A stretch of 51,217 bases of DNA from positions 1 through 51,217 of the forward strand of contig CAJUTC010000024.1 in NCBI GenBank assembly GCA_910589195.1, read 5' to 3'. Positions 39,989 to 49,170 of this stretch are shown here, in pieces (the stretch's first letter is position 1; every line of letters starts with the position of its first letter). The position numbers were made by a program, and so were the translations under genes. A model generated the notes under the pieces. It saw nothing but the letters and a program-made list of their open reading frames with translations, ran no database searches and was not told the origin of the DNA. Source of the DNA: an uncultured Lachnospiraceae bacterium. GTDB lineage: Bacteria > Bacillota > Clostridia > Lachnospirales > Lachnospiraceae.

Positions 39989-41392
39989 TTACAGGTTAAT
40001 GGGCCGCGGAAGGCTGAAGATAAATTCTGTGCCTACCCCTTCTGTACTGATTACATCAATATTTTCTCCATGTGCCTGGATAATTTCTTTTACAATAGAA
40101 AGGCCAAGACCTGTGCCTTTTTTATCTTTTCCACGGGACAAATCTGTTTTATAAAACCGCTCCCAAATTTTCTTAATGCTGTCTTTGGGGATCCCAATTC
40201 CAGTATCCTTTACGGAAATAAAGATTTTTTCGTGTTTTGGATAAGCCTGGATGTAAATTGTGGCGCCATTATGGCTGAACTTAATCGCATTGTCAATCAG
40301 ATTATATAAAACTTGCTGGATTTTTCCCGTTTCTCCGTAAACCATTTGGATGTTATCAGCAAAAGTTAGTTCGAAAGTCAAGTTTTTCTGACGGCAAACC
40401 ACTTCAAAAGAAGCGGCTGTATCTTTAATAACCCGGTTAATATCAAAATTTGTGCGAAACAGCAGCCCCTTGCTGTCTATGGAATTTAATGTAAGCATTC
40501 CCTGAGTCAGTTTATTTAACCGTTCTGTTTCCGTAATGACCCGGTTTAAGTATTTATCATGCATTTCGGGAGGAATGGTGCCATCTAAAATTGCCTCCAG
40601 AAAGCCCTTAATGGAGGTAAGAGGGGATCGGAAATCATGGGATACATTGGCAATGAAGGTTTTCTGGTATTCCTCCAATTGATTCAGCTTATCGGACATA
40701 TAATTTAAGGTTTCCGCCAGATACCCCATCTCATCATGGGAGGAAAGGGAAATCCGGTATGCTAAATTCCCTGACGCATATTCATTGGCCCCCGCGGTGA
40801 TTTTCTTAAGGGGAAAATACACGGTCAAGGTAAAGATGATAAGGATCACCAGGGAAAGGATAAATATAATTCCAAACGTAAGGTATACGATATTTAAAAT
40901 CCCATCCCGGGAGGCCTGGATCTGGGTCAGGGGCATATGGATTAGAACATAACCATAAATGGTATAATTACCTGCAATAGGGGCGGAAACGCTAAGGACA
41001 TCATAGGGGAAAGCGCCATAAAAGTTTCCGATGCCATAGCTTTTATTTCCCAGAGCAGTAGGATCAAAATTTACAGAGAGTCCTTTCCGACTGCCATTTT
41101 CCGAATCTATGGTTACGGTGCCGTTTCGATCCACCACCCAAACTTCGGACTGAAGAGATGGTGATAAGATGGAAAGCTGACGGGAAACGGTTTCCAGCTT
41201 GGTAGCCGCCCCATTATATACGGCGCTGCAGTCGAAAGCAAGCTGATTGGCCTCGTCGTAAAGAAGCTCCGCCTTTTCCCGTATCAGATAATCGTAAGTG
41301 ATTTCGGATGAAAAGATACCAATTACAAGAAAGCCAAGGAGGCCGAAAATCACGTAGCCAAGGATAAACTTATAATAGAGAGAACGAATCAT
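39989..41392 (-). CDS. Sensor histidine kinase of two-component system
   Basis: 467 residues. Two transmembrane helices (about 8-29 and 168-193) flank an extracellular sensor of about 135 residues. HAMP (about 193-245), HisKA with FIANVSHDFRSPLTSIKGF (phospho-His) and HATPase_c follow, the last with NLIDNAIKFSHNG, VKDTGIGIP and GKDKKGTGLGLSIV. The start overlaps the regulator stop (ATGA). The layout is like the wall- or envelope-sensing kinases ResE/PhoR. The signal is unknown. Confidence 0.95.
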   Translation of the reverse strand: MIRSLYYKFILGYVIFGLLGFLVIGIFSSEITYDYLIREKAELLYDEANQLAFDCSAVYNGAATKLETVSRQLSILSPSLQSEVWVVDRNGTVTIDSENGSRKGLSVNFDPTALGNKSYGIGNFYGAFPYDVLSVSAPIAGNYTIYGYVLIHMPLTQIQASRDGILNIVYLTFGIIFILSLVILIIFTLTVYFPLKKITAGANEYASGNLAYRISLSSHDEMGYLAETLNYMSDKLNQLEEYQKTFIANVSHDFRSPLTSIKGFLEAILDGTIPPEMHDKYLNRVITETERLNKLTQGMLTLNSIDSKGLLFRTNFDINRVIKDTAASFEVVCRQKNLTFELTFADNIQMVYGETGKIQQVLYNLIDNAIKFSHNGATIYIQAYPKHEKIFISVKDTGIGIPKDSIKKIWERFYKTDLSRGKDKKGTGLGLSIVKEIIQAHGENIDVISTEGVGTEFIFSLPRPINL

Positions 41393-42099
41393 CGTTTAAC
41401 CTCAAACTTATAACCAATCCCCCATACAGTAGATAGGGACCAGTTTTTATGGTCTTTAATTTTTTCACGGAGCCGCTTAATATGCACATCAACCGTTCGG
41501 GTATCGCCAATGTATTCGTAGCCCCAAATGTGATCCAAAAGCTGTTCCCTGGTAAATACCTGATTCGGGGAAGAGGCCAAAAAGTATAGCAGTTCCAGCT
41601 CCTTTGGTGGCATTTCAACTGAATGCCCCATATAGATTACAGAGTAGTTGGTTAAGTTTACAATCAGATCCGGGTATTCCACAAAGTCGCCCTGCTGATC
41701 CGTAGAAGGAGGAAGGGCAGGTGGCGGTGCCTGGTAACGTCTGAGAACCGCTTTTACCCTGGCAACCAGTTCTTTTGAGTCAAAGGGCTTAATCATATAG
41801 TCATCAGCCCCCAGCTCCAGGCCAAGCACTTTATCAAAGATTTCGCCTTTCGCTGAAAGCATAATGATAGGAACCTGAGATGTCATCCGAAGCTCCCGGC
41901 AAACCTGATAGCCGTCAATGCCAGGAAGCATTAAATCCAAGAGAACCAGATGGGGTTTAAAAATGGGAAAAACCTGAAGGGCTTCCTCCCCGTCACCCAC
42001 AATCTGGGTTTCATAACATTCTTTTAAAAGATAAAGGGATATTAATTCTGCAATATTGGCGTCGTCGTCAACAATCAGAATTCGCTGTTTTTCTGCCAA
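41389..42099 (-). CDS. OmpR/PhoB-family response regulator
   Basis: 236 residues. The receiver domain has ILIVDDDANIAEL, the phospho-acceptor Asp in LVLLDLMLPGIDGYQVCREL, IIMLSAKGE and MIKPFDSKEL (Lys). A winged-helix effector domain (about 140-235) has FLASSPNQVFTREQLLDHIW and RTVDVHIKRLREKI. It is the partner of the kinase encoded just downstream with a 4-base overlap. All catalytic positions are intact, in contrast to the LytTR regulator at 17888. Confidence 0.96.
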   Translation of the reverse strand: MAEKQRILIVDDDANIAELISLYLLKECYETQIVGDGEEALQVFPIFKPHLVLLDLMLPGIDGYQVCRELRMTSQVPIIMLSAKGEIFDKVLGLELGADDYMIKPFDSKELVARVKAVLRRYQAPPPALPPSTDQQGDFVEYPDLIVNLTNYSVIYMGHSVEMPPKELELLYFLASSPNQVFTREQLLDHIWGYEYIGDTRTVDVHIKRLREKIKDHKNWSLSTVWGIGYKFEVKR

Positions 42100-42186
42100 T
42101 TGGGGCCTCCTTTTTGTTGGGTCTGTTTACATGCGAAAAATTCCGGCAGACAGAGGACTGTCAGCTTCCGTCTGTTAAGGGAAGGC

Positions 42187-44586
42187 TTATTTAAAGGTGA
42201 CAATCGTAACGCCGCTGTCACCTTCCCCAAATTCGCCAAGGCGGAAGTCTTTTACATATTTCAGCCGTTTTAAATATTTGTGTACGCCTGCTTTCAGTGC
42301 TCCTGTACCACGGCCATGTACAATGCGTACTGAGGAAAGATGGGACAAGTAGGCGTCATCCAGATACTTATCCAAAACGGAACAAGCTTCATCCACATTC
42401 ATGCCAATCAGATTCACCTCAGGGGAGATGGTAGCGGATTTGGACATTTGAATCCGGCTTTTGCCGCTGCCCATACCTTTCTTTGTGCTTACACCTTCGT
42501 AGGAAGGGCCAGTAATATCCGGTTCGTGAAGCAGTTCCAAATCTTTAATATTAACAAGAGAACGAAGAATGCCCATCTGTACATACAAATCCCCTTTTTC
42601 ATTGGGAAGGGTGCTGACCGTTCCTTTTAATCCCATGGTTAAAACCTTAACGCCGTCGCCGATTTTTAGCTTTTTTGGTGAAATGGGTTGTTTGGGCCCT
42701 TTCTGTTTTACAGCAAGTTTCTGATCGGTTTCTTTTAATTTATCGCGAAGTTTGGCCCGTTCTGCTTCCAACTGGCGGTTTATACCAGAATCAGCAGAAA
42801 GCTTGGAAATCTGCCGGATTGTCTGGTCAGCAGTTTCCTTTGCTTCCCGAAGGATGCGTTGGGCTTCCTCTCTGGCATTTCGGATTACCTGTTCTTTCCG
42901 TTCATCCAGCCGTTCTTCTTTTTGGGTCAGCCGGGATTTTAACTGTGCGATTTCTGTCTTATAGGCCTGGATTTGAAACTGTTCTTTTTCAATGGTAATC
43001 CGGCTTTCCTCCAAGTGGGCAATTAAATCCTCAAATGCCTCATCTTCAGCTTCCAAATGGTTTTTTGCGTCCTCAATGATATAGCCAGGAAGTCCTAATT
43101 TTTGGGAAATAGCGAAAGCATTGCTTTTGCCGGGAATCCCAATCAGCAGGCGATAAGTGGGCTGCAGCGTTTCTACACTGAATTCACAACATGCGTTTTC
43201 TACTCCTTTTGTAGAAAGCGCGAATACCTTTAATTCACTGTAATGGGTGGTAGCCATAGTCCGGCATTTCATGTTGTGAAGGAAGCTTAAAATGGCAATC
43301 GCAAGTGCGGCGCCTTCTGTAGGATCTGTTCCGGCTCCTAATTCATCAAACAGGCACAAGGATCGGCTGTCTGCCTGGTTTAAGATCCGGACAATATTCG
43401 TCATATGGGCAGAAAAGGTGCTTAAGCTTTGTTCAATGCTCTGCTCGTCGCCAATATCGGCAAAAACCTGCTCAAATACGGCCAGTTCAGATCCTTCAAA
43501 AGCCGGAATATGAAGGCCTGCCTGCCCCATAAGGGTAAATAAACCTACCGTTTTTAATGATACCGTTTTGCCGCCAGTGTTAGGGCCGGTAACAATTAAA
43601 AGATCAAAATCTTTTCCCAATGTAAGGGAAATCGGCACTACCTTTTTTGGATCCAGCAAAGGATGGCGTCCATCTTTAATGGAAATGATCCCATTGTCAT
43701 TAAATTTTGGCTGGCTGCCCTTATAGCTGCGGGACAGGTTGGCTTTGGCAAAGATAAAATCAAGCTGTCCTAAAATCTGCTGGTTGATCTGGATTTCTTC
43801 AATATATGGGGCAAGCTGGCTGCTTAAATCGGCCAATACAGCTTCAATTTCTTTTTGCTCTGCGATTTCTAATTCACGTATTTCATTATTCAGTTTAATA
43901 ACGGCCATCGGTTCAATAAAAAGGGTAGAGCCGGTAGAAGATTGGTCGTGAACCATGCCGGGAACCTGGTTTTTATAGTCCGATTTAACCGGAAGGCAAT
44001 AGCGGCCATCCCGCATGGTGATGACGGCATCCTGCAGATAAGAGCGGTTTGCGTTCAAAATAGAGTTTAATTGGCTGTGGAGCTTATCCGCCGCATTTTT
44101 AATGGCCCGGCGGACTCTGTGAAGCCCAGGGCTGGCATCATCGCTTACCTCATCCTGGGAAAGGATACAGCGCTTGATTTCATTATTAACCGGCGTTAGC
44201 GGCTCTAGGGAGCGGAAATGCTCTTCCAATGTATCCTCTGAAAATTCGCTGTCTTCTTGCTCGTGGCGGCCATAGGCTTTTGCCCTGGCGGCGGCAGTTA
44301 AAAGGGAGCTGACTGACAGAAGCTCCGGAATACTTAAAAAACTGCCAATCTCCAAACGTTTTAAAGAATCGCTTACATCCTTGCAGCCGGAAAAGGAAAG
44401 GCTGCCTTTCATACGGATACGAGATACGGCATCGGCAGTTTCCTGCTGGGACTTACGGATTTCCTCCAAATCAGAAGAAGGCAAAAGGGCGGCGCAAAGC
44501 CTGCGTCCGGGATCGGAGGTTGCGTGCTCTTCTAATTGGCTAATAATTTTATGATATTCTAAAGTTTGCAGTACTTTTTGATTCAT
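42187..44586 (-). CDS. mutS2: Endonuclease MutS2
   Basis: 799 residues, the usual length. MutS core and clamp region (1-310), ATPase domain with Walker A LLIVTGPNTGGKTVSLKT and Walker B LCLFDELGAGTDPTEG, a long coiled coil (about 520-630), a KOW-like segment (IGDGVKVLTMGLKGTVSTLP), and a C-terminal Smr nuclease domain (720-799, VRIVHGRGTGALKAGV). MutS2 acts on recombination intermediates and, in B. subtilis, on collided ribosomes. It is preceded by an inverted repeat at 44680-44701. Confidence 0.97.
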   Translation of the reverse strand: MNQKVLQTLEYHKIISQLEEHATSDPGRRLCAALLPSSDLEEIRKSQQETADAVSRIRMKGSLSFSGCKDVSDSLKRLEIGSFLSIPELLSVSSLLTAAARAKAYGRHEQEDSEFSEDTLEEHFRSLEPLTPVNNEIKRCILSQDEVSDDASPGLHRVRRAIKNAADKLHSQLNSILNANRSYLQDAVITMRDGRYCLPVKSDYKNQVPGMVHDQSSTGSTLFIEPMAVIKLNNEIRELEIAEQKEIEAVLADLSSQLAPYIEEIQINQQILGQLDFIFAKANLSRSYKGSQPKFNDNGIISIKDGRHPLLDPKKVVPISLTLGKDFDLLIVTGPNTGGKTVSLKTVGLFTLMGQAGLHIPAFEGSELAVFEQVFADIGDEQSIEQSLSTFSAHMTNIVRILNQADSRSLCLFDELGAGTDPTEGAALAIAILSFLHNMKCRTMATTHYSELKVFALSTKGVENACCEFSVETLQPTYRLLIGIPGKSNAFAISQKLGLPGYIIEDAKNHLEAEDEAFEDLIAHLEESRITIEKEQFQIQAYKTEIAQLKSRLTQKEERLDERKEQVIRNAREEAQRILREAKETADQTIRQISKLSADSGINRQLEAERAKLRDKLKETDQKLAVKQKGPKQPISPKKLKIGDGVKVLTMGLKGTVSTLPNEKGDLYVQMGILRSLVNIKDLELLHEPDITGPSYEGVSTKKGMGSGKSRIQMSKSATISPEVNLIGMNVDEACSVLDKYLDDAYLSHLSSVRIVHGRGTGALKAGVHKYLKRLKYVKDFRLGEFGEGDSGVTIVTFK

Positions 44587-44679
44587 ATAATAGATTCCTT
44601 TTTGCTAATTAGTTTAGAAAATTATATTCATGTTTACAGTGATGCTGTGGGCCGGGCATAAGAATGTTATTCGGCGCGA

Positions 44680-44701
44680 TATAATCTCTAGCGAGATTAT
44701 A
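44680..44701. promoter_or_regulatory. Perfect 9-bp inverted repeat, operator-like
   Basis: TATAATCTC (44680-44688) and GAGATTATA (44693-44701) around TAGC lie between the divergent mutS2 and yitT-like genes. Both arms contain a TATAAT-like box, one on each strand, so a regulator bound here could affect either gene. The rest of 44587-44977 contains only the promoter below. Confidence 0.4.
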
Positions 44702-44805
44702 CCATGTCTGCAGCCGTCAGGCTGGGGATAAGGGATACGTTTCCTTGATTATACCATAAATAAAATTATAGGGAAAGTAGGGAGATGGGGAGAATTGAAA
44801 TTACA

Positions 44806-44834
44806 TTGATTTTCTGGGTAAAAATTGGTAGAAT
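44806..44834 (+). promoter_or_regulatory. Promoter of the YitT-family gene
   Basis: TTGATT (44806-44811), a 17-base spacer and TAGAAT (44829-44834). Confidence 0.5.
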
Positions 44835-44977
44835 AAGTTATCGGCTTAATGCCAGCAGAAAAGGGTGGGAATGGTCTGGTATTTGATGGGTATTTAGGGA
44901 AGTACGTTAGAAGCGTTTGGCCTGGATTGATGCCAGGATTCAAAGAGCATATTGAAAATAGTATGGAGGTTGGGGGA

Positions 44978-45850
44978 ATGATTGCGAAGTATAAACATAA
45001 TAAGATTGCGCGGAGGGTAATGACCATTTTGGCGGTGGTTGCATCGGCGCTGATTCAGGCTTTTGTGATCCAGACGTTTATCAGGCCGTCGAATTTGCTG
45101 TCAGGCGGGTTTACCGGGGTGGCTATTTTAATTGACAATATTGCATCCTTATTTGGAGGCGGCTTTTCTGTATCTTTGGGGATGCTGGTGCTTAATATTC
45201 CAGTAGCAATTTTATGCAGCAAAAGTATTAGTGTGCGGTTTACGTTTTATTCGCTGATGCAGGTATTTTTATCCAGTATTTTTCTGGCAGTGTGCCGGTT
45301 CCAGCCTATGTTTGATGACGCGATGCTGAATGTGATTTTCGGCGGTTTTTTGTACGGCCTGGGAATATCCATTGCCCTTCGGGGAAATGCTTCTACAGGT
45401 GGCACGGATTTTATAGCGCTATATGTGTCAAATAAAACGGGAAAATCTATTTGGGAATATGTATTTGCGGGAAATGTGGTGCTTCTGTGTATTTTCGGCA
45501 GTATTTTTGGCTGGATCTATGCAGGGTATTCCATCTTATTTCAATTTATTTCAACAAGAACCATATCAGCTTTTCATCACCGGTATGAACGGGTAACGCT
45601 ACAGATAACGACGACAAAGGCGGAGGAGATCATTAAAGCGTATATTGCCCATTACCGTCACGGGATTTCGTGTGTGGAGGCAATCGGCGGCTACAGCCAT
45701 AAAAAAATGTATTTGCTTCATACGGTAGTTTCCTCTTATGAGGTGTCCGATATTGTGGCTTTAATGGGATCAGTTGATTCCCATGTTATTATCAATGCCA
45801 TAAAAACGGAAAACTTTTATGGAAGTTTTTACCAGGCTCCCATTCGCTAA
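44978..45850 (+). CDS. YitT family membrane protein
   Basis: 290 residues. Five to six hydrophobic helices (about 10-190, e.g. AIQ/ALIQAFVIQTFIRPSNLL, FGGFLYGLGISIALRGNASTGGTDF) precede a C-terminal cytosolic DUF2179 domain (about 200-290, VTLQITTTKAEEIIKAYIA and HKKMYLLHTVVSSYEVSDIV). The GNASTGGTDF motif is diagnostic. The transport substrate is unknown. ATG 44978 follows GGAGG at 44966-44970 and gives the usual N-terminus; further upstream in-frame ATGs (44963, 44849) are less well placed. Confidence 0.88.
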   Translation: MIAKYKHNKIARRVMTILAVVASALIQAFVIQTFIRPSNLLSGGFTGVAILIDNIASLFGGGFSVSLGMLVLNIPVAILCSKSISVRFTFYSLMQVFLSSIFLAVCRFQPMFDDAMLNVIFGGFLYGLGISIALRGNASTGGTDFIALYVSNKTGKSIWEYVFAGNVVLLCIFGSIFGWIYAGYSILFQFISTRTISAFHHRYERVTLQITTTKAEEIIKAYIAHYRHGISCVEAIGGYSHKKMYLLHTVVSSYEVSDIVALMGSVDSHVIINAIKTENFYGSFYQAPIR

Positions 45851-45877
45851 GGACGACAAGACATCTAATCTTTTTTC

Positions 45878-45906
45878 TTGCATAAAGGGAAGAAGAAACG
45901 TATAAT
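45878..45906 (+). promoter_or_regulatory. Promoter of the HtrA-like gene
   Basis: TTGCAT (45878-45883), a 17-base spacer and perfect TATAAT (45901-45906), about 108 bases before the TTG start. Confidence 0.65.
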
Positions 45907-46013
45907 AGAGTTTATCAGACGAATGCTGACTGATTCAGATAAAAACCGCAGATTCCGCATTATATGTTGGATAGGGGAAGCCAGCTATTTTGGTTTTGAA
46001 GGAGGGGTTCCAG

Positions 46014-47351
46014 TTGCCAGATGAGGACAACCTGAAAAACAAACCGGAGAATCATCGTTTTATTCATGAAAAGATCGTAAGGCCGAAACAAACCAAGGCA
46101 GAGATTTTCAGGCGGCTTCTGCTTTTAGGAGCCGGGGCAGTCCTGTTTGGATTTTTGGCGGCTGTTACATTTGTGGTATCAGAACCATTAGCTAAAAAAT
46201 ATTTAATAGAAGAAGAAACAGAAGGAAGCTCTTCCATCGCAATTTCCATTCCTAAGGATGAAGTGGAAACCACCGCTGAACCGGAAACAATTACGGAGCC
46301 AGAAGCTACGACAGAATCCGAAACGACAGAGGAGGAAACCAAACCGCTGGAGATAATGGTGAGTGAGGAAGTAGAGAAACATTCGTTTTCTTTGGATGAT
46401 TTAACGAAGATGCTTGCCAGCATGAATGAACTAATTCAGGAAACCGATAAAGGGATTGTGACGGTTCATTCTGTAAAAACTCAGATGGACTGGTTTAACA
46501 ATCCGGTGGAAACGGCAGGCTTATACGCAGGAGCTATTATCGCCGCAACGCCGGAAGAATATCTGATTTTTACACCTATAGGTGCGGTGGAAGGGGCAGA
46601 TTCCCTGGAGATTACATTGGCAAACGGCACTCAGGTAGTAGGTCAGTTAAAGGGAATCGATCAGGTATCTCATATGGCGGTAATTCGGATTGCGGCCAGT
46701 GAGCTGGATGAAACCATGCGGGCTCAGATTAAAGTATTGGACTTAGGAAATTCCTATGCGGTTAAGCAGGGAGATCTGGTATATGCGGCAGGGAGTCCGG
46801 CGGGAGTGGTACATTCCATAAGCACGGGAAGTATTTCTTATATCGCAAAAAGCATATCTGTAGTGGATGGGATAAGCAGGCTGTTTTATACCGATACCAA
46901 AGGAGAGGCAAGCCCAGGGACATTTTTATTCAACATACGGGGTCAGGTGATCGGCTGGGTAACGGATGATTATAAAACAGAAGGCGGTTCTATGACAGTT
47001 ATCCGGGCTTTATCGGATTATAAAGGTGTTTTGGAAGACTTATCCAATGGAATTTCTGCGCCGTATTTTGGTATTATGGGAGTAGAGGTCACAGAGGCAA
47101 AGCATCAGGAAGGCCTGCCCCTTGGGGTTTATGTTAACAATTCATTAGCAGATGGGCCTGCCTATAATGCAGGAATCCAAAGCGGAGATATTATTACCAG
47201 GTTTGGAGAAAGAGAAATCATCACAATGAAAGATTTTCAAAACGGCTTAGATGAGATGTCGGCAGGCGAGGTGGTGACAGTGGAGGTGCAACGGTATGGA
47301 CAAAACCGATATGCGCCAATTGAATATGAAGTAACGATAGGAGCCAGGTAA
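46014..47351 (+). CDS. HtrA-like membrane-anchored PDZ protein, probably inactive protease
   Basis: 445 residues. A cytoplasmic N-terminus, one membrane helix (about 40-60, LLLLGAGAVLFGFLAAVTFV), an acidic Thr/Glu linker (70-120), a trypsin-like domain (about 130-340) and a PDZ domain (345-440, APYFGIMGVEV, YNAGIQSGDIITRFG). All three catalytic positions differ from HtrA: FTPIGAVEGA where TNxHVVEGA is expected (no His), DQVSHMAVIRI where TDLAVLKI is expected (no Asp), and TKGEASPGTFLFNIRG where NPGNSGGPLLN is expected (no GNSGG Ser). It probably acts as a binding or sensing protein. The start is TTG 46014, with AAGGAGGGG 6 bases before it. The length is normal. Confidence 0.85.
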   Translation: MPDEDNLKNKPENHRFIHEKIVRPKQTKAEIFRRLLLLGAGAVLFGFLAAVTFVVSEPLAKKYLIEEETEGSSSIAISIPKDEVETTAEPETITEPEATTESETTEEETKPLEIMVSEEVEKHSFSLDDLTKMLASMNELIQETDKGIVTVHSVKTQMDWFNNPVETAGLYAGAIIAATPEEYLIFTPIGAVEGADSLEITLANGTQVVGQLKGIDQVSHMAVIRIAASELDETMRAQIKVLDLGNSYAVKQGDLVYAAGSPAGVVHSISTGSISYIAKSISVVDGISRLFYTDTKGEASPGTFLFNIRGQVIGWVTDDYKTEGGSMTVIRALSDYKGVLEDLSNGISAPYFGIMGVEVTEAKHQEGLPLGVYVNNSLADGPAYNAGIQSGDIITRFGEREIITMKDFQNGLDEMSAGEVVTVEVQRYGQNRYAPIEYEVTIGAR

Positions 47352-47406
47352 TGCCCTGGCTTCCTTATGTGTGATAAATTTTAAAAACTACAAAATTTTT
47401 GTTTTG

Positions 47407-47720
47407 TGGTTTCCCATAAGCGCTGAACTGCGCGAAAACGGGGCCGCGAAGCGGCATCTATCATTCCTGTTTTCTGCGCATCTCCCGGATTTTAAAGGAA
47501 ACCCCTTTCATTCATGGTGGTGCGCCTGTTTGTGGGCGCATGATGGTTTGCTTTGGGAGTAGGCATATGCTTTTTAAATTTTAGAAGTTGGTGTCAAAAG
47601 GTTTTTTGCCAACTTGATACCGGATTACTCCGCACGTTGTGCTCCCGTAATCCTCAAAAACATTCAAAATCCGCCCAGATCGGGCTGCTTTTTCATGTTT
47701 TTGACCCCTGGTATCATTTT
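47407..47720. repeat. Repeat-rich structured intergenic region, including copy C of the GATACCAGGG family
   Basis: At 47407-47429 TGGTTTCCC and GCGCTGAACT repeat blocks seen at 31188-31216. From 47584 three hairpins follow: AAGTTGG…CCAACTT, GGATTAC…GTAATCC and GCCC…GGGC. The segment 47683-47720 is, on the minus strand, ATGATACCAGGGGTCAAAAA joined directly to a 21-base block shared with 28543-28563. No ORF here looks coding. It fills the 439-base gap 47352-47790. Confidence 0.55.
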
Positions 47721-47790
47721 TAGAGATTTTATATAAAAAGAATGAAACATAACAGGAGTGAAAATAGGGTAGGAAAAGAGGATAATAATT

Positions 47791-48759
47791 ATGAAGTATA
47801 TTGAAACATTTCGGGAGGGGATGCATACATCCGATGTTTATTTGTGCAAAAGCAAGCAGATTGCAATTACAAAAAATGGAAAAGAATATGGTAATCTGGT
47901 GCTTCAAGATAAAACCGGGACGATAGACGGGAAAATATGGGATTTGAACTCGCCAGGTGTGGGAAGCTTTGATGTAATGGATTACGTTCAGGTAGAGGCG
48001 GATGTAACTCTTTTTCAGGGAGCATTCCAGCTCAATATTAAGCGGATCCGAAAGGCAGTGGAACGGGAATATAAGGAAGAAGACTATTTGCCGGTGTCAA
48101 AAAAGGACATTGGCCCAATGTATCGGGAATTGGAAGTATTTGTAAAATCAATCCAGAATCCGTATTTAAGCCGGCTTGCTTCCAGCTTTTTTTGTGATAA
48201 TGCATTTATTAAGGCATTTTGCTTCCACTCTGCCGCCAAAACCGTTCATCATGGATTTGTAGGAGGCCTTTTGGAGCATACGTTGGGGGTAACCAGGCTA
48301 TGTGATTATTACGCGTCCCACTATCCCATGCTGAACCGGGATCTTTTGATTGTGGCGGCAATATTCCATGATATCGGAAAGCTAAAAGAACTGTCCCGGT
48401 TTCCGGAAAACGATTACACTGATGATGGGCAGTTGCTGGGGCACATCATTATCGGAACGGAGATGATTAGCGAACGAATCAAAACCATTCCGGATTTTCC
48501 GGCTAAGCTGGCGTCAGAATTAAAGCATTGTATTTTGGCACATCATGGAGAATTGGAGTATGGTTCTCCCAAAAAGCCTGCTCTTTTAGAGGCGCTGGCA
48601 TTGAACTTTGCGGACAATACAGATGCAAAGCTGGAAATCATGATAGAAGCTCTCCGTGGGGGAAATGATAATTCTGGCTGGCTTGGGTTTAACCGCCTTT
48701 TAGAAACCAATATCCGTAAAACCGGGGAATGGGATTTGACAGTAGATAAGAGCCGGTAA
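47791..48759 (+). CDS. yhaM: YhaM-like 3'-5' exoribonuclease (OB-fold plus HD domain)
   Basis: 322 residues. An N-terminal OB-fold nucleic acid-binding domain (about 10-100, YGNLVLQDKTGTIDGKIWDL) is followed by an HD metal domain with LLEHTLGVTRLC, AAIFHDIGKLKEL and ILAHHGELEYGSPKKP. This matches YhaM, which trims RNA and affects DNA replication in Firmicutes. In B. subtilis yhaM, yhaN and yhaO are neighbours; here yhaN/yhaO-like genes are 36 kb away. AGAGGATAATAATT precedes the ATG. It ends at a terminator. Confidence 0.93.
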   Translation: MKYIETFREGMHTSDVYLCKSKQIAITKNGKEYGNLVLQDKTGTIDGKIWDLNSPGVGSFDVMDYVQVEADVTLFQGAFQLNIKRIRKAVEREYKEEDYLPVSKKDIGPMYRELEVFVKSIQNPYLSRLASSFFCDNAFIKAFCFHSAAKTVHHGFVGGLLEHTLGVTRLCDYYASHYPMLNRDLLIVAAIFHDIGKLKELSRFPENDYTDDGQLLGHIIIGTEMISERIKTIPDFPAKLASELKHCILAHHGELEYGSPKKPALLEALALNFADNTDAKLEIMIEALRGGNDNSGWLGFNRLLETNIRKTGEWDLTVDKSR

Positions 48760-48778
48760 GGATCAGGACAATAAAAAG

Positions 48779-48832
48779 AAGCGTTCTACTTTCACTGTTT
48801 TTGTGAGTTGGAACGCTTTTATTGTTAGTCGA
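48779..48832 (+). terminator. Rho-independent terminator after yhaM
   Basis: AAGCGTTC (48779-48786) and GAACGCTT (48821-48828) form the base of the hairpin, with an inner TTCAC/GTGAG stem, followed by TTT. In 48833-49170 beyond it I see a GCGGC…GCCGC hairpin (48835-48866), a 10-base direct repeat TAGTAGAACT (48878 and 48974) and no gene. Confidence 0.8.
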
Positions 48833-49170
48833 GTGCGGCAACCGGTCGCGCGCTTGTTGGCCGCCGCCCTCATTTTATAGTAGAACTACGAAACGTTTCC
48901 AAGGTCTATCCATAGTATCCTGTTTTTCCGCTAGTGGAAAATTTATGTATGGAGAGTAAAATAAGAAAACCTTTAGTAGAACTTTTATGGATTTAGTATA
49001 TCGTGAAATTGTGGATAAATTATGGAAAATAAATGAAAGAAATATAAATTAGTTTACGAAATAATTAATGAGTGTTCAGGGGAAAATGAAGGTGACAATA
49101 AAGGATAGCCACAGTGGAAACGAACGCGGCAACATCAGGCAGATACATAAAGGAAAGCAGAGGAATTAAT

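Noticed and set aside
46064..46423. 119-residue Ser/Val-rich frame on the minus strand
   Set aside because: It is the antisense of the Thr/Glu-rich linker of the HtrA-like gene; the composition is an artefact of that repeat-like stretch.
47371..47562. 63-residue plus-strand frame after the HtrA-like gene
   Set aside because: Lies in a repeat-rich, hairpin-dense region and has no ribosome binding site.
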